A stretch of DNA of 64,000 bases from Paenibacillus pasadenensis DSM 19293. GTDB lineage: Bacteria > Bacillota > Bacilli > Paenibacillales > Paenibacillaceae. Below are positions 15,655 through 26,276 of this stretch, piece after piece. The translations under genes were made by a program, and so were the position numbers. The notes under the pieces were generated by a model. It searched no databases, was not told where the DNA came from, and worked only from the letters and a program-made list of their open reading frames with translations. The stretch is taken from assembly GCF_000422485.1 (NCBI RefSeq), contig NZ_AULW01000058.1, forward strand, positions 1-64,000, written 5' to 3'. Within the stretch, counting starts at the first letter, position 1. Each line of letters begins with the position of its first letter.

Positions 15655-17031
15655 GTGGCCAAGGTAAAAATCAAGTTCGCCTGCACGTCGTGCGGCACGG
15701 AATCGCCCAAGTGGCTGGGCAAGTGCCCTGGCTGCGGCGAATGGAACACGATGGTAGAGGAAAAGGAAACGGTTGTCAAGACGGCCGGGGTCGGCTTGTC
15801 CGCCCCGATGTCCCGCGGGACGAAAGAAAAGCCGCGTTCCATCATAGATATCAATACGGGTCAGGAGCCCCGCATCGAGAGCACCATCGGCGAGCTGAAC
15901 CGCGTGCTCGGCGGCGGCGTCGTGCCGGGCTCGCTCATCCTCGTCGGAGGCGATCCCGGCATCGGCAAGTCGACGCTGCTGCTGCAGGCATCCCATGCCT
16001 TGGCCGCGGCCGGACTCAAGGTGCTGTACATCTCGGGCGAGGAGTCGATCCGTCAGACCAAGCTGCGCGCCGACCGGCTCGGCGCGCTCGCCGAGTCGCT
16101 GTATGTACTGTGCGAGACCAATATGGAGCATATTAACGAGGCGATCGAGTCGGTTGGACCGGATTTCCTCGTCATCGACTCCATCCAGACCGTCTACGAT
16201 CCGAGCGTGCCTTCGGCTCCGGGCAGCGTCGCCCAGGTGCGCGAATGCACGGCGCATTTCATGCGCTCGTCCAAGATCGGCGGCATCGCGACGGTGCTGG
16301 TCGGCCATGTGACCAAGGAAGGCGCCATCGCCGGTCCGCGCCTGCTGGAGCATATGGTGGACTGCGTCCTTTATTTCGAGGGAGAGCGGCATCATTCCTA
16401 CCGGCTGCTGCGGGCGGTCAAAAACCGCTTCGGCTCGACCAACGAGATCGGCATCTTCGAAATGGGCGAGGACGGCCTGCGAGAGGTCGCCAATCCGTCC
16501 GAGCTGTTCCTGTCGGAGCGCCCGCTCGGCGTCTCCGGCTCGACCGTCGTCGCCAGCATGGAGGGGACGCGCCCGGTGCTCGTGGAGCTGCAGGCGCTCG
16601 TCGCGCCGACGCATTTTCCGTCGCCGCGGCGGATGTCCGCCGGCTTCGACCATCACCGGATGGCGCTCATCATCGCCGTGCTGGAGAAGCGGATGGGCCT
16701 GTTCCTGCAGACGCAGGACGCCTATCTCAACGCCGCCGGCGGGGTGCGGCTCGACGAGCCGGCCGTAGACCTGGCGGCGGCGGTCGCCATCGCCTCCAGC
16801 TTCAAGGACGCGCCGACGAAGCCGGACGACGTCATTTTCGGCGAGGTCGGCTTGACCGGCGAGGTGCGCGCCGTGTCGCGGGCGGAGCAGCGGGTCAAGG
16901 AAGCGCAGAAGCTCGGCTTCAAGCGGGTGATCCTGCCGGAAAAGAGCCTCAAGGGCTGGAAGCCGCCTGACGATATCAAGATCGTAGGCGTCAATACGGT
17001 TGCGGAAGCGCTCCGCGCGGCGCTTGAATAG
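15655..17031 (+). CDS. radA: DNA repair protein RadA
   Basis: 458 residues. RadA is a RecA-like, DnaB-like motor that drives branch migration in recombination. A C4 zinc finger (C10, C13, C24, C27) is followed by a RecA-type core with Walker [10 protein letters not shown] (99-107), the RadA-specific KNRFGSTNE motif, and a C-terminal Lon-protease-like domain that lacks protease function in the family. The start is GTG with AAGGAGCC 5 nt upstream and matches the usual MAK-type N terminus. disA follows 16 nt after the stop. Confidence 0.97.
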   Translation: MAKVKIKFACTSCGTESPKWLGKCPGCGEWNTMVEEKETVVKTAGVGLSAPMSRGTKEKPRSIIDINTGQEPRIESTIGELNRVLGGGVVPGSLILVGGDPGIGKSTLLLQASHALAAAGLKVLYISGEESIRQTKLRADRLGALAESLYVLCETNMEHINEAIESVGPDFLVIDSIQTVYDPSVPSAPGSVAQVRECTAHFMRSSKIGGIATVLVGHVTKEGAIAGPRLLEHMVDCVLYFEGERHHSYRLLRAVKNRFGSTNEIGIFEMGEDGLREVANPSELFLSERPLGVSGSTVVASMEGTRPVLVELQALVAPTHFPSPRRMSAGFDHHRMALIIAVLEKRMGLFLQTQDAYLNAAGGVRLDEPAVDLAAAVAIASSFKDAPTKPDDVIFGEVGLTGEVRAVSRAEQRVKEAQKLGFKRVILPEKSLKGWKPPDDIKIVGVNTVAEALRAALE

Positions 17032-17047
17032 GGGGACTACCATACCG

Positions 17048-18124
17048 ATGAAGGAAACCAAAGAGAACGAGATCACAAACCAGCTGCTGCAGCTGGTCGC
17101 GCCCGGAACGGCGTTCCGCGACGGACTCGACAACGTGCTGCGGGCCAAGACCGGCGCGCTGCTCGTCGTCGGCTACAGCCCGGAGGTGATGGAGGTCGTC
17201 GACGGGGGCTTTTCGATCAACTGCGAGTTCTCGCCGAACTATCTCTACGAGCTCGCCAAGATGGACGGCGCGATCATCCTCAGCGAGGACCTGAAGCGCA
17301 TCCTTTATGCCAATACCCAGCTCATCCCCGACTCGTCGATTCCGTCGATCGAGACGGGCATCCGCCACCGCACCGCGGAGCGGGTCGCCAAGCAGACCGG
17401 ACGGCTTGTCGTCTCGATCTCGCAGCGGCGCAACATCATCACGCTGTACATGGGCAGCCTGCGCTATTCGCTCAAGGACATGGGCGTCATCCTGACGAAG
17501 GCCAACCAGGCGATCCAGACGCTCGAGAAGTACAAGGCGGTGCTCAAGCAGTCGTTCACGAACCTGTCGGCGCTGGAGTTCGAGGAGCTCGTGACGCTGC
17601 AGGAGGTCGCGCATGTCATCCATCGCGTCGAGATGGTGCTGCGCATCAAGATGGAGATCAAGCGCTACGTCAACGAGCTCGGCACGGAGGGCCGCCTCAT
17701 CAGTATGCAGATGGAGGAGCTGATCGGCGGCGTCGAGGAGGACGCTTGGTTCCTGCTCAAGGACTATGCGCGCGACAACAGCGACGAGCGGCTGCGCGAG
17801 GTGCGCGCGGGGCTCAAGAAGCTGAGCAACGACGAGCTGATGGACGCCCCGCATGTGATCCGGCTGCTCGGCTATCCGCAGGGCGCCGCGATCGCCGACG
17901 AGGCGGTGCAGCCGCGCGGCTATCGCCAGATGTACCGCATCCCGAGGCTGCCTCTGGTCATCATGAACAACCTGATCGAGCGCTTCGGCAACCTGCCGAA
18001 CATCGTCATGGCGACGATCGCCGAGCTCGACGAGGTGGACGGCATCGGCGAGGTGCGCGCCCGCGCGATCAAGGAAGGGCTGCGCCGCATCCAGGATCAA
18101 ATGTTCATTGACAGGCAAATCTGA
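17048..18124 (+). CDS. disA: DNA integrity scanning diadenylate cyclase DisA
   Basis: 358 residues. It makes cyclic di-AMP from two ATP and pauses when it meets branched DNA. The DAC domain has the two signature motifs, D73-G74-A75 and R106-H107-R108. A helical linker follows, then a C-terminal RuvA-like helix-hairpin-helix ([14 protein letters not shown]) for DNA binding. The ATG at 17048 gives the conserved N terminus; its ribosome site (a run of G ending 12 nt upstream) is weak, suggesting coupling to radA. The last codons contain the -35 box of the pssA promoter. Confidence 0.97.
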   Translation: MKETKENEITNQLLQLVAPGTAFRDGLDNVLRAKTGALLVVGYSPEVMEVVDGGFSINCEFSPNYLYELAKMDGAIILSEDLKRILYANTQLIPDSSIPSIETGIRHRTAERVAKQTGRLVVSISQRRNIITLYMGSLRYSLKDMGVILTKANQAIQTLEKYKAVLKQSFTNLSALEFEELVTLQEVAHVIHRVEMVLRIKMEIKRYVNELGTEGRLISMQMEELIGGVEEDAWFLLKDYARDNSDERLREVRAGLKKLSNDELMDAPHVIRLLGYPQGAAIADEAVQPRGYRQMYRIPRLPLVIMNNLIERFGNLPNIVMATIAELDEVDGIGEVRARAIKEGLRRIQDQMFIDRQI

Positions 18125-18144
18125 TTCCCCTAGAATGGGGGAAT
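18108..18144 (+). promoter_or_regulatory. pssA promoter with inverted repeat over the -10 box
   Basis: TTGACA (18108-18113, inside the end of disA) and TAGAAT (18131-18136) are spaced 17 bp. The -10 hexamer is the centre of a perfect inverted repeat ATTCCCC (18124-18130) / GGGGAAT (18138-18144). The palindrome looks like an operator for an unidentified regulator, since no T-run makes it a terminator. Confidence 0.75.
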
Positions 18145-18232
18145 GCCATGCGGCCTGAATGGATGAACGTGGAAAAATTTCCATGCCTGACTTCAAGCTT
18201 CGCCGGGCATAGTAGAGATGAGGTGGAAGCAA

Positions 18233-18985
18233 GTGTTCGCAAAGTCGTTGCCGAGCCTTTTTACGATAGGAAACCTGTTCCTCGGGATTGTGTCGATCAT
18301 TCTCGTGTTCAATGATAAACCGGAGATGGCGGCGATGATGGTCATCATCGCCATGCTGCTCGACGGCGTGGACGGACGCGTCGCCCGCGCGCTGGGCGTG
18401 ACGAGCGAGTTCGGCAAGGAGCTCGATTCCTTGTCGGACGTCATCTCCTTCGGCGTCGCGCCGGCCTTCATCATGTACGTCGTCGCCTTCCAGGAGCTGA
18501 ACTCCGACGCGGCCTCATGGATCGTCACCGCGATCTTCCCGATCTGCGGCGCGCTCCGGCTGGCTCGCTTCAACGTCGTCAGCAACGTCGCGCCGGGCTA
18601 TTTCATCGGCTTGCCGATTCCGGCCGCGGGCGGAATCCTGGCGACGCTGGCGCTGTTCCACAACGACATCCAGCCATGGGTGCTCATGGCGAGCACGCTC
18701 GGCCTGGCGCTGCTCATGGTCAGCACGGTCAAGTACCCGAACTTCAAGAAGATCGGCCTGCCCAAGAGCGCGATCTGGAGCATCCCGGTCGTCGTCGGCA
18801 TCGCCGTCGTGCTGGGCATCGCGTTCCCGGACCAGCTGAGCAAGATCATCTTCGTGCCGCTGCTCCTGTACGCGCTCTACGGCCTAAAAAAAAACGTTAA
18901 TGTCCAAGGACGTCTTCGCCGCCGCCGCCGCGCGCAGGGCGACGAGGACCTCGAGGAGCGTCGCCGCAAGCGGCGCAGCGTCTAG
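18233..18985 (+). CDS. pssA: CDP-diacylglycerol--serine O-phosphatidyltransferase
   Basis: 250 residues with about seven hydrophobic segments. It makes phosphatidylserine from CDP-diacylglycerol and serine in the membrane, the first step to phosphatidylethanolamine. The CDP-alcohol phosphotransferase motif DG-xx-AR-x8-G-x3-D-x3-D is intact (DGVDGRVARALG...GKELDSLSD). The GTG at 18233 is chosen because AGGTGG is 6 nt upstream and FAKSLPSLFTIGN aligns with family N termini; an ATG at 18218 would add five residues without a ribosome site. A very basic tail (RRRRRAQ...RRKRR) ends the protein. Confidence 0.92.
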   Translation: MFAKSLPSLFTIGNLFLGIVSIILVFNDKPEMAAMMVIIAMLLDGVDGRVARALGVTSEFGKELDSLSDVISFGVAPAFIMYVVAFQELNSDAASWIVTAIFPICGALRLARFNVVSNVAPGYFIGLPIPAAGGILATLALFHNDIQPWVLMASTLGLALLMVSTVKYPNFKKIGLPKSAIWSIPVVVGIAVVLGIAFPDQLSKIIFVPLLLYALYGLKKNVNVQGRLRRRRRAQGDEDLEERRRKRRSV

Positions 18986-19004
18986 GATCGCGAGATCCTC
19001 GAAC

Positions 19005-19051
19005 GAAAAAAAATCCAGGCATCCGCTGCAAGCGGACGGCCTGGATTTTTT
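19005..19051. terminator. bidirectional terminator between pssA and the convergent gene
   Basis: The stem AAAAAATCCAGGC / GCCTGGATTTTTT, with an inner CCGCT-GCA-AGCGG hairpin, is flanked by A and T runs that serve both converging genes. Confidence 0.9.
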
Positions 19052-19066
19052 GCTTTTCAAGCGGAT

Positions 19067-19462
19067 CTAGGTGAGATTGAAGACGCCGAGCGTAGAGCAC
19101 TTGTCGGATTCGGCCTTGACGACCTCGTCCAGGTCGATGTCCAGCAGGTTGCAGAGGGCGGACATGTAGAACAGGTTGCGGCCGAGCTCCGCCTTGAGCA
19201 CGTCTCGGCAGTTCTCGCATACGGCGCCGTCCATGTGGGACTCGAGCAGCCGCTTGGCCGTCTCCAGCTCCGGCTCCTCGGAATAATGCTGCCTGGACGC
19301 CTGGATCTCGATGCAGCCGCATTCCGTGACGGCCTTGGCCACGGCGCGGTTCACCGCCGCTCCGGTCTGGCCGAACTTGGACAGCACGTCCAGCACGCTG
19401 CGGTGGCGCAATATCAGTTCCGATACCTGCTCCTGAAAATCGTGAAGCGTTGGTGCGCTCAT
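19067..19462 (-). CDS. conserved Cys-containing protein, possibly annotated as DUF1573
   Basis: 131 residues, soluble, mostly helical. Visible features are ECGC near residue 42, CENC near 82, a late C-STLG motif and an invariant-looking GRNLFYMSALCNLLDIDL block. Spaced cysteines suggest a metal or thiol site. I recall similar proteins at this position in Paenibacillus genomes but know no function. The ATG at 19462 has GAGGTGG 5 nt upstream. An earlier in-frame ATG behind AAGGAGG overlaps a possible -10 (TATAAT), so it is less likely. It converges on pssA and is divergent from the PIN/TRAM gene. Confidence 0.7.
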   Translation of the reverse strand: MSAPTLHDFQEQVSELILRHRSVLDVLSKFGQTGAAVNRAVAKAVTECGCIEIQASRQHYSEEPELETAKRLLESHMDGAVCENCRDVLKAELGRNLFYMSALCNLLDIDLDEVVKAESDKCSTLGVFNLT

Positions 19463-19687
19463 CGTACCCACCTCTTTCGCGAAGGTTTCGTTTGAAGTAA
19501 AGGCTATCCCCATTATACAGCGCCTCCTTCCGAAAACAAAAAGCATTTGCCCATTATGAGAAATCCTTCATGACGTCAGGCAGCGGCTGCCGCCCTTCCT
19601 TTCCATGCGGCCGCGCGCCGTGCCGCTCGGGCGGTTTAGCCTTCGCCAGATTGGAACATACTGGCTAATGGAGGTGGCGACTAAGCT

Positions 19688-20797
19688 ATGGTAAAACGTA
19701 TTCTGCAATTACTCGGACTTGTATTTGGCGGCATGCTGGGCTCCCAGGCGGGCATCGGCGCCGGTGGCAGCCTCCCGGCTGGCATGGGCTACAGCGCCTT
19801 GGCCGGGAGCTACGGCTCCATGGGCTATTATCTGGGACTCGGGGTCGGCGCGTTCTGCGGCCTGCTGCTCGCGACTGCGCTCGCCGGGCAGGCGCAGCGG
19901 CTGCTCGGGGAAGGCGCGCGGCGAGCCGCCGAGCTGCCTGCGGCCGACCTGCTCGCCGGCGCGGCCGGACTGACCTGCGGCCTCGTGCTGTCGGCGCTGC
20001 TCTACCCGTCGGTCTCGCGCCTGCCGGAGTCGGCGGCGATGATCGCGCCCGCGCTGCTGACGCTCGGCCTCGGCTATGTCGGGTTGACGGTCGGCCTTCG
20101 CAAGAAGGAGGAGCTGACCGCCGGACTGACGGCGCTGCTGCAGCCGAAGGCGGCGCCGGAGCCGGAGAAGGTCGAGCCGGTCAACTTCGAAGAGCATAAG
20201 ATCATGGACACGAGCGTCATCATCGACGGCCGGATCGCGGACATCTGCAAGACCGGCTTCATCGAGGGCACGCTCGTCATCCCGGAGTTCGTCCTGGAGG
20301 AGCTGCAGCATATCGCCGACTCGTCGGATCTGCTCAAGCGCAACCGCGGCCGCCGCGGCCTCGACATCCTGAACAAGATCCAGAAGGAGCTCGACGTCAA
20401 GGTGCTCATCTACGAGGGCGACTTCGAGGATGTGAGCGAGGTGGACAGCAAGCTCGTGAAGCTGGCGAAGCTGCTGCGCGGCAAGGTGCTGACCAATGAC
20501 TTCAACCTCAACAAGGTGTGCGAGCTGCAGGGCGTGTCGGTGCTGAACATCAACGACCTCGCCAACGCCGTCAAGCCGGTCGTGCTGCCGGGCGAGGAGA
20601 TCGTCGTGCAGATCATCAAGGACGGCAAGGAGCATGGACAAGGCGTCGCCTATCTCGACGACGGCACGATGATCGTTGTCGAGGGCGGACGCGACTACAT
20701 CGGCATGACGATGGAGGTGCTCGTGACGAGCGTGCTGCAGACGTCGGCGGGAAGGATGATCTTCGCCAAGCCCAAGCTGTTGGAAAAAGCGCTGTAA
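19688..20797 (+). CDS. PIN/TRAM domain membrane protein (YacL family)
   Basis: 369 residues. Four hydrophobic segments fill residues 1-135 (unusually Gly/Ala-rich), followed by a PIN-like ribonuclease domain opening with the acidic D174 in [11 protein letters not shown] and including LTNDFNLNK, then a C-terminal TRAM RNA-binding domain (about 300-355). The family is widespread next to ispD in Firmicutes and is presumed to be a membrane-bound RNase or RNA-binding protein; its substrate is not known. GGAGGTGG precedes the ATG by about 10 nt. Confidence 0.88.
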   Translation: MVKRILQLLGLVFGGMLGSQAGIGAGGSLPAGMGYSALAGSYGSMGYYLGLGVGAFCGLLLATALAGQAQRLLGEGARRAAELPAADLLAGAAGLTCGLVLSALLYPSVSRLPESAAMIAPALLTLGLGYVGLTVGLRKKEELTAGLTALLQPKAAPEPEKVEPVNFEEHKIMDTSVIIDGRIADICKTGFIEGTLVIPEFVLEELQHIADSSDLLKRNRGRRGLDILNKIQKELDVKVLIYEGDFEDVSEVDSKLVKLAKLLRGKVLTNDFNLNKVCELQGVSVLNINDLANAVKPVVLPGEEIVVQIIKDGKEHGQGVAYLDDGTMIVVEGGRDYIGMTMEVLVTSVLQTSAGRMIFAKPKLLEKAL

Positions 20798-20843
20798 CGA
20801 GGTATGATAAGGAAATGAACGTTACAGCGGGATGTGAGCAAAC

Positions 20844-21647
20844 ATGAAGGACGGCAAGGAGCCGGCGAAGCGGGCTTCGGGGCTTCGTCCGCAGAGCGGG
20901 GCGGCCGCCGGCGAGGCTGCGGCTGAGGCTGGAGCGCCGGGCGCTTCGGAGCCGCGCTGGGGCGCGGTCGTCGTCGCCGCCGGCCGCGGCACGCGGATGG
21001 GCACGGCCGAGAGCAAGCAGTTTCTCGAGCTCGGCGGCAAGCCGCTGCTGATCCATTCGCTGGAGCTGCTGCAGGGGATGGACGAGGTCGCCGAGATCGT
21101 GCTCGTGACCGGAGCTTCGGATGTGGAGCGGTGCCGCGACTGGTGCCGCTCCTATCGCTTGTCCAAGGTGGCGGCGGTGCTGGAGGGCGGCAGCGAGCGG
21201 CAGCACAGCGTGCGGCTCGGACTGCGCGGTCTCGGGACGGAGTGGGCGCTCGTCCACGACGGGGTGCGGCCGCTCGTCACCGCTGCCGCCGTGCGGGCCT
21301 GCCTGCGACGGGCCGAGCAGACGGGAGCGGCCGTGCTGGCCGTGCCGGTCAAGGACACGATCAAGCAGGCGGACGAGCACGGAGTCATCGTCGCCACGCC
21401 GGACCGAAGCAGCTTGTGGGCGATCCAGACGCCGCAGGCTTTTCGCCGTGTCCGGCTGCTGGAGGCCCATGAGCAGGCGCTTGCGAGCGGCTTTCTCGGC
21501 ACGGACGACGCGATGGCGGTAGAGCGGCTCGGCGATCCGGTGTCGGTCGTCGAGGGCGAATATACGAACATCAAGATCACGACGCCGGAGGATCTCCCGT
21601 ACGCGGAGTTCCTGCTGGCGCGGCGGGAGAGGGGAGCGGAATCATGA
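20844..21647 (+). CDS. ispD: 2-C-methyl-D-erythritol 4-phosphate cytidylyltransferase
   Basis: 267 residues. Third step of the MEP isoprenoid pathway: joins MEP and CTP. The nucleotide-binding [12 protein letters not shown] loop begins near residue 42; [17 protein letters not shown] and the final [11 protein letters not shown] motif are all present. About 37 Ala/Gly/Glu-rich residues precede the domain, longer than usual, and no internal start with a ribosome site is visible. The site before the ATG is poor. The stop overlaps the ispF start (ATGA). Confidence 0.94.
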   Translation: MKDGKEPAKRASGLRPQSGAAAGEAAAEAGAPGASEPRWGAVVVAAGRGTRMGTAESKQFLELGGKPLLIHSLELLQGMDEVAEIVLVTGASDVERCRDWCRSYRLSKVAAVLEGGSERQHSVRLGLRGLGTEWALVHDGVRPLVTAAAVRACLRRAEQTGAAVLAVPVKDTIKQADEHGVIVATPDRSSLWAIQTPQAFRRVRLLEAHEQALASGFLGTDDAMAVERLGDPVSVVEGEYTNIKITTPEDLPYAEFLLARRERGAES

Positions 21648-22126
21648 TTCGGATCGGACAAGGCTTTGACGTGCATCAGCTGGTGGAGGGACGTCCGTGC
21701 ATCATCGGCGGCGTGACGATTCCGTTCGAAAAGGGGCTGCTCGGCCACTCCGACGCGGACGTGCTGCTGCATACGGTGGCGGACGCGCTGCTCGGCGCGC
21801 TTGCGCTCGGCGACATCGGCAAGCATTTTCCCGACACGGACCCCGCGTTCAAGGACGCGGACAGCCTGAAGCTGCTAGAGCAGGTGTGGGGGCTGATCAA
21901 GGAGCGGGGCTGGCGCCTCGGCAACCTCGACTGCACGATCATCGCCCAGGCGCCCAAGATGGCGCCGCATATTCCGGCGATGGTCGAGATCATCGCGCGC
22001 GCGCTCGAGGCGCAGCCGGATCAAGTCAACGTCAAGGCGACGACGACCGAGAAGCTCGGCTTCCCCGGACGCGGCGAGGGCATCGCCGCGCAGGCGGTTG
22101 TCTGCCTCGTGCAGGGTGTGCTATGA
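21644..22126 (+). CDS. ispF: 2-C-methyl-D-erythritol 2,4-cyclodiphosphate synthase
   Basis: 160 residues, a trimeric zinc enzyme acting two steps after IspD (IspE lies between them and is elsewhere in the genome). Metal ligands D9, H11 and H43 are present in GFDVHQ and DADVLLH. The [10 protein letters not shown] segment and the late [17 protein letters not shown] match the family. Coupled to ispD by a four-base overlap. Confidence 0.96.
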   Translation: MIRIGQGFDVHQLVEGRPCIIGGVTIPFEKGLLGHSDADVLLHTVADALLGALALGDIGKHFPDTDPAFKDADSLKLLEQVWGLIKERGWRLGNLDCTIIAQAPKMAPHIPAMVEIIARALEAQPDQVNVKATTTEKLGFPGRGEGIAAQAVVCLVQGVL

Positions 22127-22168
22127 TGGCACTTATTTTAAGAGGCTGAACGAAAAGGGGAAACCGAC

Positions 22169-23638
22169 ATGGCACAAAACGAAGTCCGCGTCCGCTACGC
22201 GCCGTCGCCGACGGGACATCTGCATATCGGCAACGCGCGCACCGCGCTGTTCAACTACCTGTACGCCCGCCGCCACGGCGGCAAGTTCATCGTGCGCATC
22301 GAGGATACGGACGTCAAGCGCAACGTGGCCGGCGGCGAGGAGAGCCAGCTCAAGTTCATGGCCTGGCTCGGCATTACCTGGGATGAGAGCGTCGATGTCG
22401 GCGGCGGCTATGGCCCGTATCGGCAGACGGAGCGGCTCGACATCTACCGCGAATACTGGCAGGACCTGCTGGACCGCGGCCTGGCGTACCGCTGCTACTG
22501 CACCGAGCAGGAGCTCGAGCAGGAGCGCGAGGAGCAGGCCGCGCGCGGCGAGACGCCGCGCTACTCGGGCCGCCACCGCGACCTGACGCCGGAGCAGCAG
22601 GCCGCCTTCGAGGCGGAAGGCCGCGTGGCGAGCATCCGCTTCCGCGTGCCGGAGAACCGGACCTACGAGTGGAACGATATGGTCAAAGGCACGATCCGCA
22701 TCGACACGAGCGAGACGGGCGACTTCGTCATCGTCAAGAAGGACGGCATTCCGACGTACAACTTCGCGGTGGCGGTCGACGACCATCGGATGAAGATCTC
22801 CCATGTGCTGCGGGGCGAGGACCATATCTCCAACACGCCGCGCCAGCTCATGATCTACGAGGCGCTCGGCTGGGAGCCGCCGCTGTTCGCGCACATGACG
22901 CTGATCGTCAACGAGCAGCGCAAGAAGCTGAGCAAGCGCGACGAGTCGATCATCCAGTTCATCGAGCAGTACGAGCAGCTCGGCTACTTGCCGGAGACGC
23001 TGTTCAACTTCATCGCGCTGCTCGGCTGGTCGCCGGAGGGCGAGCAGGAGCTGTTCACGCGCGAGCAGCTCGTCGAGGCGTTCGACGCCGACCGGCTGAG
23101 CAAGAGCCCGGCGGTATTCGACACGAACAAGCTCGCCTGGATGAACGGCGAATACATCAAGCAGCTCGAGCTGCCGCGTCTCGTCGACCTGTGCCTGCCG
23201 CATCTGCAGCAGGCGGGCCGCGTCAGCGCCGAGCCGGACGCGCGCGAGCGCGAGTGGGCGGCCGACCTGATCGCCCTGTACCGCGAGAAGCTGCGCTGGG
23301 GCGCGGAGATCGTGCCGCTGACCGAGCTGTTCTTCCTCGAATCGTACGAGGACGAGGCGGAGGCGCGCGAGGTGCTGGCGGAGGAGACGGTGCCGCAGGT
23401 GCTGTCGGCGTTCCTCGCGGGCATCCAGACGATCGAGCCGGAGGCTTGGAGCGAGGAGGGCGTCAAGGCGCTCATCAAGTCCGTGCAGAAGGAGACCGGC
23501 TGCAAGGGCAAGGCGCTGTTCATGCCGATCCGCGCCGCCGTCACCGGCCAGACGCACGGTCCGGACCTGAACCGCACGATCGTGCTGCTCGGACGCGGCA
23601 AAGTGGAAAGCCGCCTGCGCGCGCGCCTGCAGGGCTGA
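22169..23638 (+). CDS. gltX: glutamate--tRNA ligase
   Basis: 489 residues, class I synthetase. The HIGH signature is HIGN in [11 protein letters not shown], and the KMSKS loop is LSKRD near residue 254. In Bacillales this enzyme is usually non-discriminating and also charges tRNA-Gln, which is then amidated; that is likely but not shown here. AAAAGGGG lies 9 nt upstream of the ATG. It follows ispF by 42 nt. Confidence 0.96.
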   Translation: MAQNEVRVRYAPSPTGHLHIGNARTALFNYLYARRHGGKFIVRIEDTDVKRNVAGGEESQLKFMAWLGITWDESVDVGGGYGPYRQTERLDIYREYWQDLLDRGLAYRCYCTEQELEQEREEQAARGETPRYSGRHRDLTPEQQAAFEAEGRVASIRFRVPENRTYEWNDMVKGTIRIDTSETGDFVIVKKDGIPTYNFAVAVDDHRMKISHVLRGEDHISNTPRQLMIYEALGWEPPLFAHMTLIVNEQRKKLSKRDESIIQFIEQYEQLGYLPETLFNFIALLGWSPEGEQELFTREQLVEAFDADRLSKSPAVFDTNKLAWMNGEYIKQLELPRLVDLCLPHLQQAGRVSAEPDAREREWAADLIALYREKLRWGAEIVPLTELFFLESYEDEAEAREVLAEETVPQVLSAFLAGIQTIEPEAWSEEGVKALIKSVQKETGCKGKALFMPIRAAVTGQTHGPDLNRTIVLLGRGKVESRLRARLQG

Positions 23639-23654
23639 GCCCGGAGCGGGCACC

Positions 23655-23682
23655 TTGCGCTTTGCCGCTTATGGAGTATACT
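23655..23682 (+). promoter_or_regulatory. promoter of the cysE-cysS operon
   Basis: TTGCGC (23655-23660) and TATACT (23677-23682) with a 16-bp spacer, placed right before the T-box leader. Confidence 0.65.
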
Positions 23683-23688
23683 AAAGGT

Positions 23689-24046
23689 AATTCAAGCACC
23701 GATACCGACCGGCTTTGAACAGGATCGGATCGCCATGCCCGGGATTGCAGAGAGGACCTCCGCCATGCAGCCGGCCCGCCCGTTTTCGCGGCGCCGCCGA
23801 GTGCAGCGGCGGCTGCGAGAGGTCCATCCCGGCGGCGAATCCGCTGCACCTGCGAGCCTTGCTCCGAGCCCGCTCCCTGCGGTCCGCCACGCGGCCGACA
23901 CAGGCGAGCCGGGGGTAGGCGGCAACGTCCGGCCTTCGTTACAGGCCCGAGAGTCAGGATTGTCCGCGCCGCGGACGGTTCTGAACCGCAGAGTGGAACC
24001 GCGCCATCGACGCCTCTGCAGCCCTTGGGCTGCAGAGGCTTTTTTT
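23689..24046 (+). promoter_or_regulatory. T-box leader, cysteine-specific
   Basis: A long GC-rich leader ends with the T-box core AGAGTGGAACCGCG (23990-24003) and an intrinsic terminator (GCCTCTGCAGCCC / GGGCTGCAGAGGC plus seven T, 24012-24046). Uncharged tRNA pairing at the core would disrupt the terminator. The AGAGAGG block (about 23750) resembles the stem I AG bulge. A TGC triplet at 23845-23847, or the next at 23851-23853, is the likely Cys specifier, agreeing with cysE-cysS downstream. The 455-nt gap from gltX holds only this leader and its promoter. Confidence 0.85.
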
Positions 24047-24093
24047 CATCCTGACGCACGTCCTGTCGTCAAGGCTGAAGGGGGGCTAGAGAC

Positions 24094-24807
24094 ATGATTC
24101 GCCACATCAAATCCGATATTCGGGCCGTATTCGACAACGATCCCGCCGCGCGCAGCATTTTCGAGGTCGTCTTCACGTACTCGGGCCTGCACGCGATCTG
24201 GGCGCATCGGATCGCGCACGCGCTGTTCAAGCGCCGGCTGTTCACGCTGGCGCGCATCGTCTCGCAGGTGAGCCGGTTCATGACCGGCATCGAGATCCAT
24301 CCCGGCGCCCGCGTCGGCGACCGGCTGTTCATCGACCACGGCATGGGCGTGGTCATCGGGGAAACCTGCGAGATCGGCGACGATGTCGTCATTTACCAGG
24401 GGGTCACGCTCGGGGGCACGGGCAAGGAGAAGGGCAAGCGCCATCCGACGATCGGCAGCAACGTCGTCATCGGCTCCGGCGCGAAGGTGCTCGGCTCGTT
24501 CCGGGTCGGCGACAACTGCAACATCGGGTCCAACTCGGTCGTGCTGAGAGAGGTGCCGGACAACAGCACCGTCGTCGGCAACCCCGGGCGCATCGTCAAG
24601 CGCAACGGCCTCAAGGTCGGGGATCGGCTGGACCATGCGAAGCTGCCCGATCCGGTCATCGAGATGTTCCGAAGCATGCAGAACGAGATCAATCTCCTGA
24701 GGACGCAAGTGAGCGAGCTGCGCGAGAGCGCGGCGGAGCGGGACGTCCGGGAGCATCATGAGCGGCAGGTCAGGCTGCCGGTAGGCGGAGGGGAGCAGCA
24801 GCGATGA
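24094..24807 (+). CDS. cysE: serine O-acetyltransferase
   Basis: 237 residues. Makes O-acetylserine from serine and acetyl-CoA, the committed step to cysteine. An N-terminal helical domain is followed by a left-handed beta-helix: [40 protein letters not shown], and the final [11 protein letters not shown]. The C-terminal tail past residue 200 is charged and poorly conserved. AAGGGGGG lies 8 nt before the ATG. The stop overlaps the cysS start. Confidence 0.96.
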   Translation: MIRHIKSDIRAVFDNDPAARSIFEVVFTYSGLHAIWAHRIAHALFKRRLFTLARIVSQVSRFMTGIEIHPGARVGDRLFIDHGMGVVIGETCEIGDDVVIYQGVTLGGTGKEKGKRHPTIGSNVVIGSGAKVLGSFRVGDNCNIGSNSVVLREVPDNSTVVGNPGRIVKRNGLKVGDRLDHAKLPDPVIEMFRSMQNEINLLRTQVSELRESAAERDVREHHERQVRLPVGGGEQQR

Positions 24808-26276
24808 GTCTGCAGATCTACAATACGATGAGCCGGAGGCAGGAAGAGTTCATCTCCCAGCAGCCGGGTAAAGTAAAGATGTACGTGTGCGGCCCGACCG
24901 TATACGACTATATCCATATCGGCAACGCGCGTCCGGCGATTTTTTTCGACGTCGTTCGCCGCTACCTGGAGGCGGTCGGCTATGAGGTCGACTACCTCGT
25001 CAACTTCACCGATGTCGACGACAAGCTGATCCGCAAGGCGGAGCAGCTCGGCACGACGGTGCCGGAGGTGGCCGAGCGCTTCATCGAGGCGTTCTACGAG
25101 GACACGGAGCGGCTGGGCGTACGCCGGGCGACGCGCAATCCGCGCGTCATGGAGCATATTCCGCAGATCGTCGCCTTCATCGGCGAGCTGGTCGACAAGG
25201 GCGCGGCATACCCGAGCGGCGGCGACGTCTATTTCCGCACCAAGTCGTTCGCCGCATACGGCCAGCTGTCCCATCAAAACCTCGAGGAGCTGCAGCTCGG
25301 CATCCGCATCGGCATCGACGAGCGCAAGGAGGACCCGCAGGACTTCGTGCTCTGGAAAGGCGCCAAGCCCGGCGAGATCAGCTGGGAAAGCCCTTGGGGA
25401 GCGGGACGGCCGGGCTGGCATATCGAGTGCTCGGCGATGGCCCGCGAATATTTGGGCGATACGCTGGACATCCACGGCGGCGGCCATGACTTGCAGTTCC
25501 CGCATCACGAATGCGAGTGCGCGCAGTCGGAGTCGCTGACGGGAAAGCCGCTGTCGCATTATTGGATGCACAACGGATTCATCAACATCGACAATCAGAA
25601 AATGTCGAAGTCGCTCGGCAACGGCATCACCGTGAACGAGCTGCTGAAGCGCATCAAGCCGGAGGCGATCCGCTACTTCATGCTGTCGGGCCATTACCGC
25701 GCGCCGCTCAACTTCAGCGACGACACGGTGGAGCAGGCGCTCGGCAGCGTGGTGCGCATCGCCAACTGCCGCGTCAACCTGGAGCATCGGCTCGGCGCCG
25801 TCGATCCGGACGGCTCCGGCGCAGCAGGCTGGCATGCGCGGCTGGACGCGCCGGTCGGCGCGCTGCGCTATGAGCCGCAGACGGGAGACGAGCCGTTCGA
25901 CGGCCGGCTGCGGGGACTGCGCGACCGCTTCGCCGCCAAGCTGGACGACGACTTCAACACGCCGGACGCGATCACGGTCTGGTTCGAGCTCGTCGCCGAG
26001 GCGAATGCGCTGCTCAAGCTGCCGGTCGCCCCGGCCCCGGCGCTGCGCGCGCTGCTCGGCCTGATGGACGTCATGGACGGCGTGCTCGGCCTGCTGCCGC
26101 GGGCGGACGAGGCGGCGGGACTGCTGGACGCCGAGGTCGACGCGCTCATCGCCGAGCGCACGCAGGCGCGCGCGGACAAGAACTGGAAGCGCGCGGACGA
26201 GATCCGCGATCTGCTGGCGGAGCAGGGCATCCTGCTGGAGGATACGCCGCAGGGCATCCGATGGCGGCGCAAATGA
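24804..26276 (+). CDS. cysS: cysteine--tRNA ligase
   Basis: 490 residues, class I. The zinc ligand C29 (CGPTV), HIGN (38-41), ECSAMA and PHHECECA zinc-site segments and KMSKS (266-270) are all present; the C-terminal DALR and anticodon domains follow. Coexpressed with cysE under the T-box, so cysteine supply and its charging respond to the same tRNA signal. Starts within the cysE stop (ATGA). Confidence 0.97.
   Translation: MSLQIYNTMSRRQEEFISQQPGKVKMYVCGPTVYDYIHIGNARPAIFFDVVRRYLEAVGYEVDYLVNFTDVDDKLIRKAEQLGTTVPEVAERFIEAFYEDTERLGVRRATRNPRVMEHIPQIVAFIGELVDKGAAYPSGGDVYFRTKSFAAYGQLSHQNLEELQLGIRIGIDERKEDPQDFVLWKGAKPGEISWESPWGAGRPGWHIECSAMAREYLGDTLDIHGGGHDLQFPHHECECAQSESLTGKPLSHYWMHNGFINIDNQKMSKSLGNGITVNELLKRIKPEAIRYFMLSGHYRAPLNFSDDTVEQALGSVVRIANCRVNLEHRLGAVDPDGSGAAGWHARLDAPVGALRYEPQTGDEPFDGRLRGLRDRFAAKLDDDFNTPDAITVWFELVAEANALLKLPVAPAPALRALLGLMDVMDGVLGLLPRADEAAGLLDAEVDALIAERTQARADKNWKRADEIRDLLAEQGILLEDTPQGIRWRRK

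Noticed and set aside
23702-24092. Protein-coding frames in the gltX-cysE gap
   Set aside because: They lie wholly in the T-box leader, lack ribosome sites and have skewed composition from GC-rich RNA stems.
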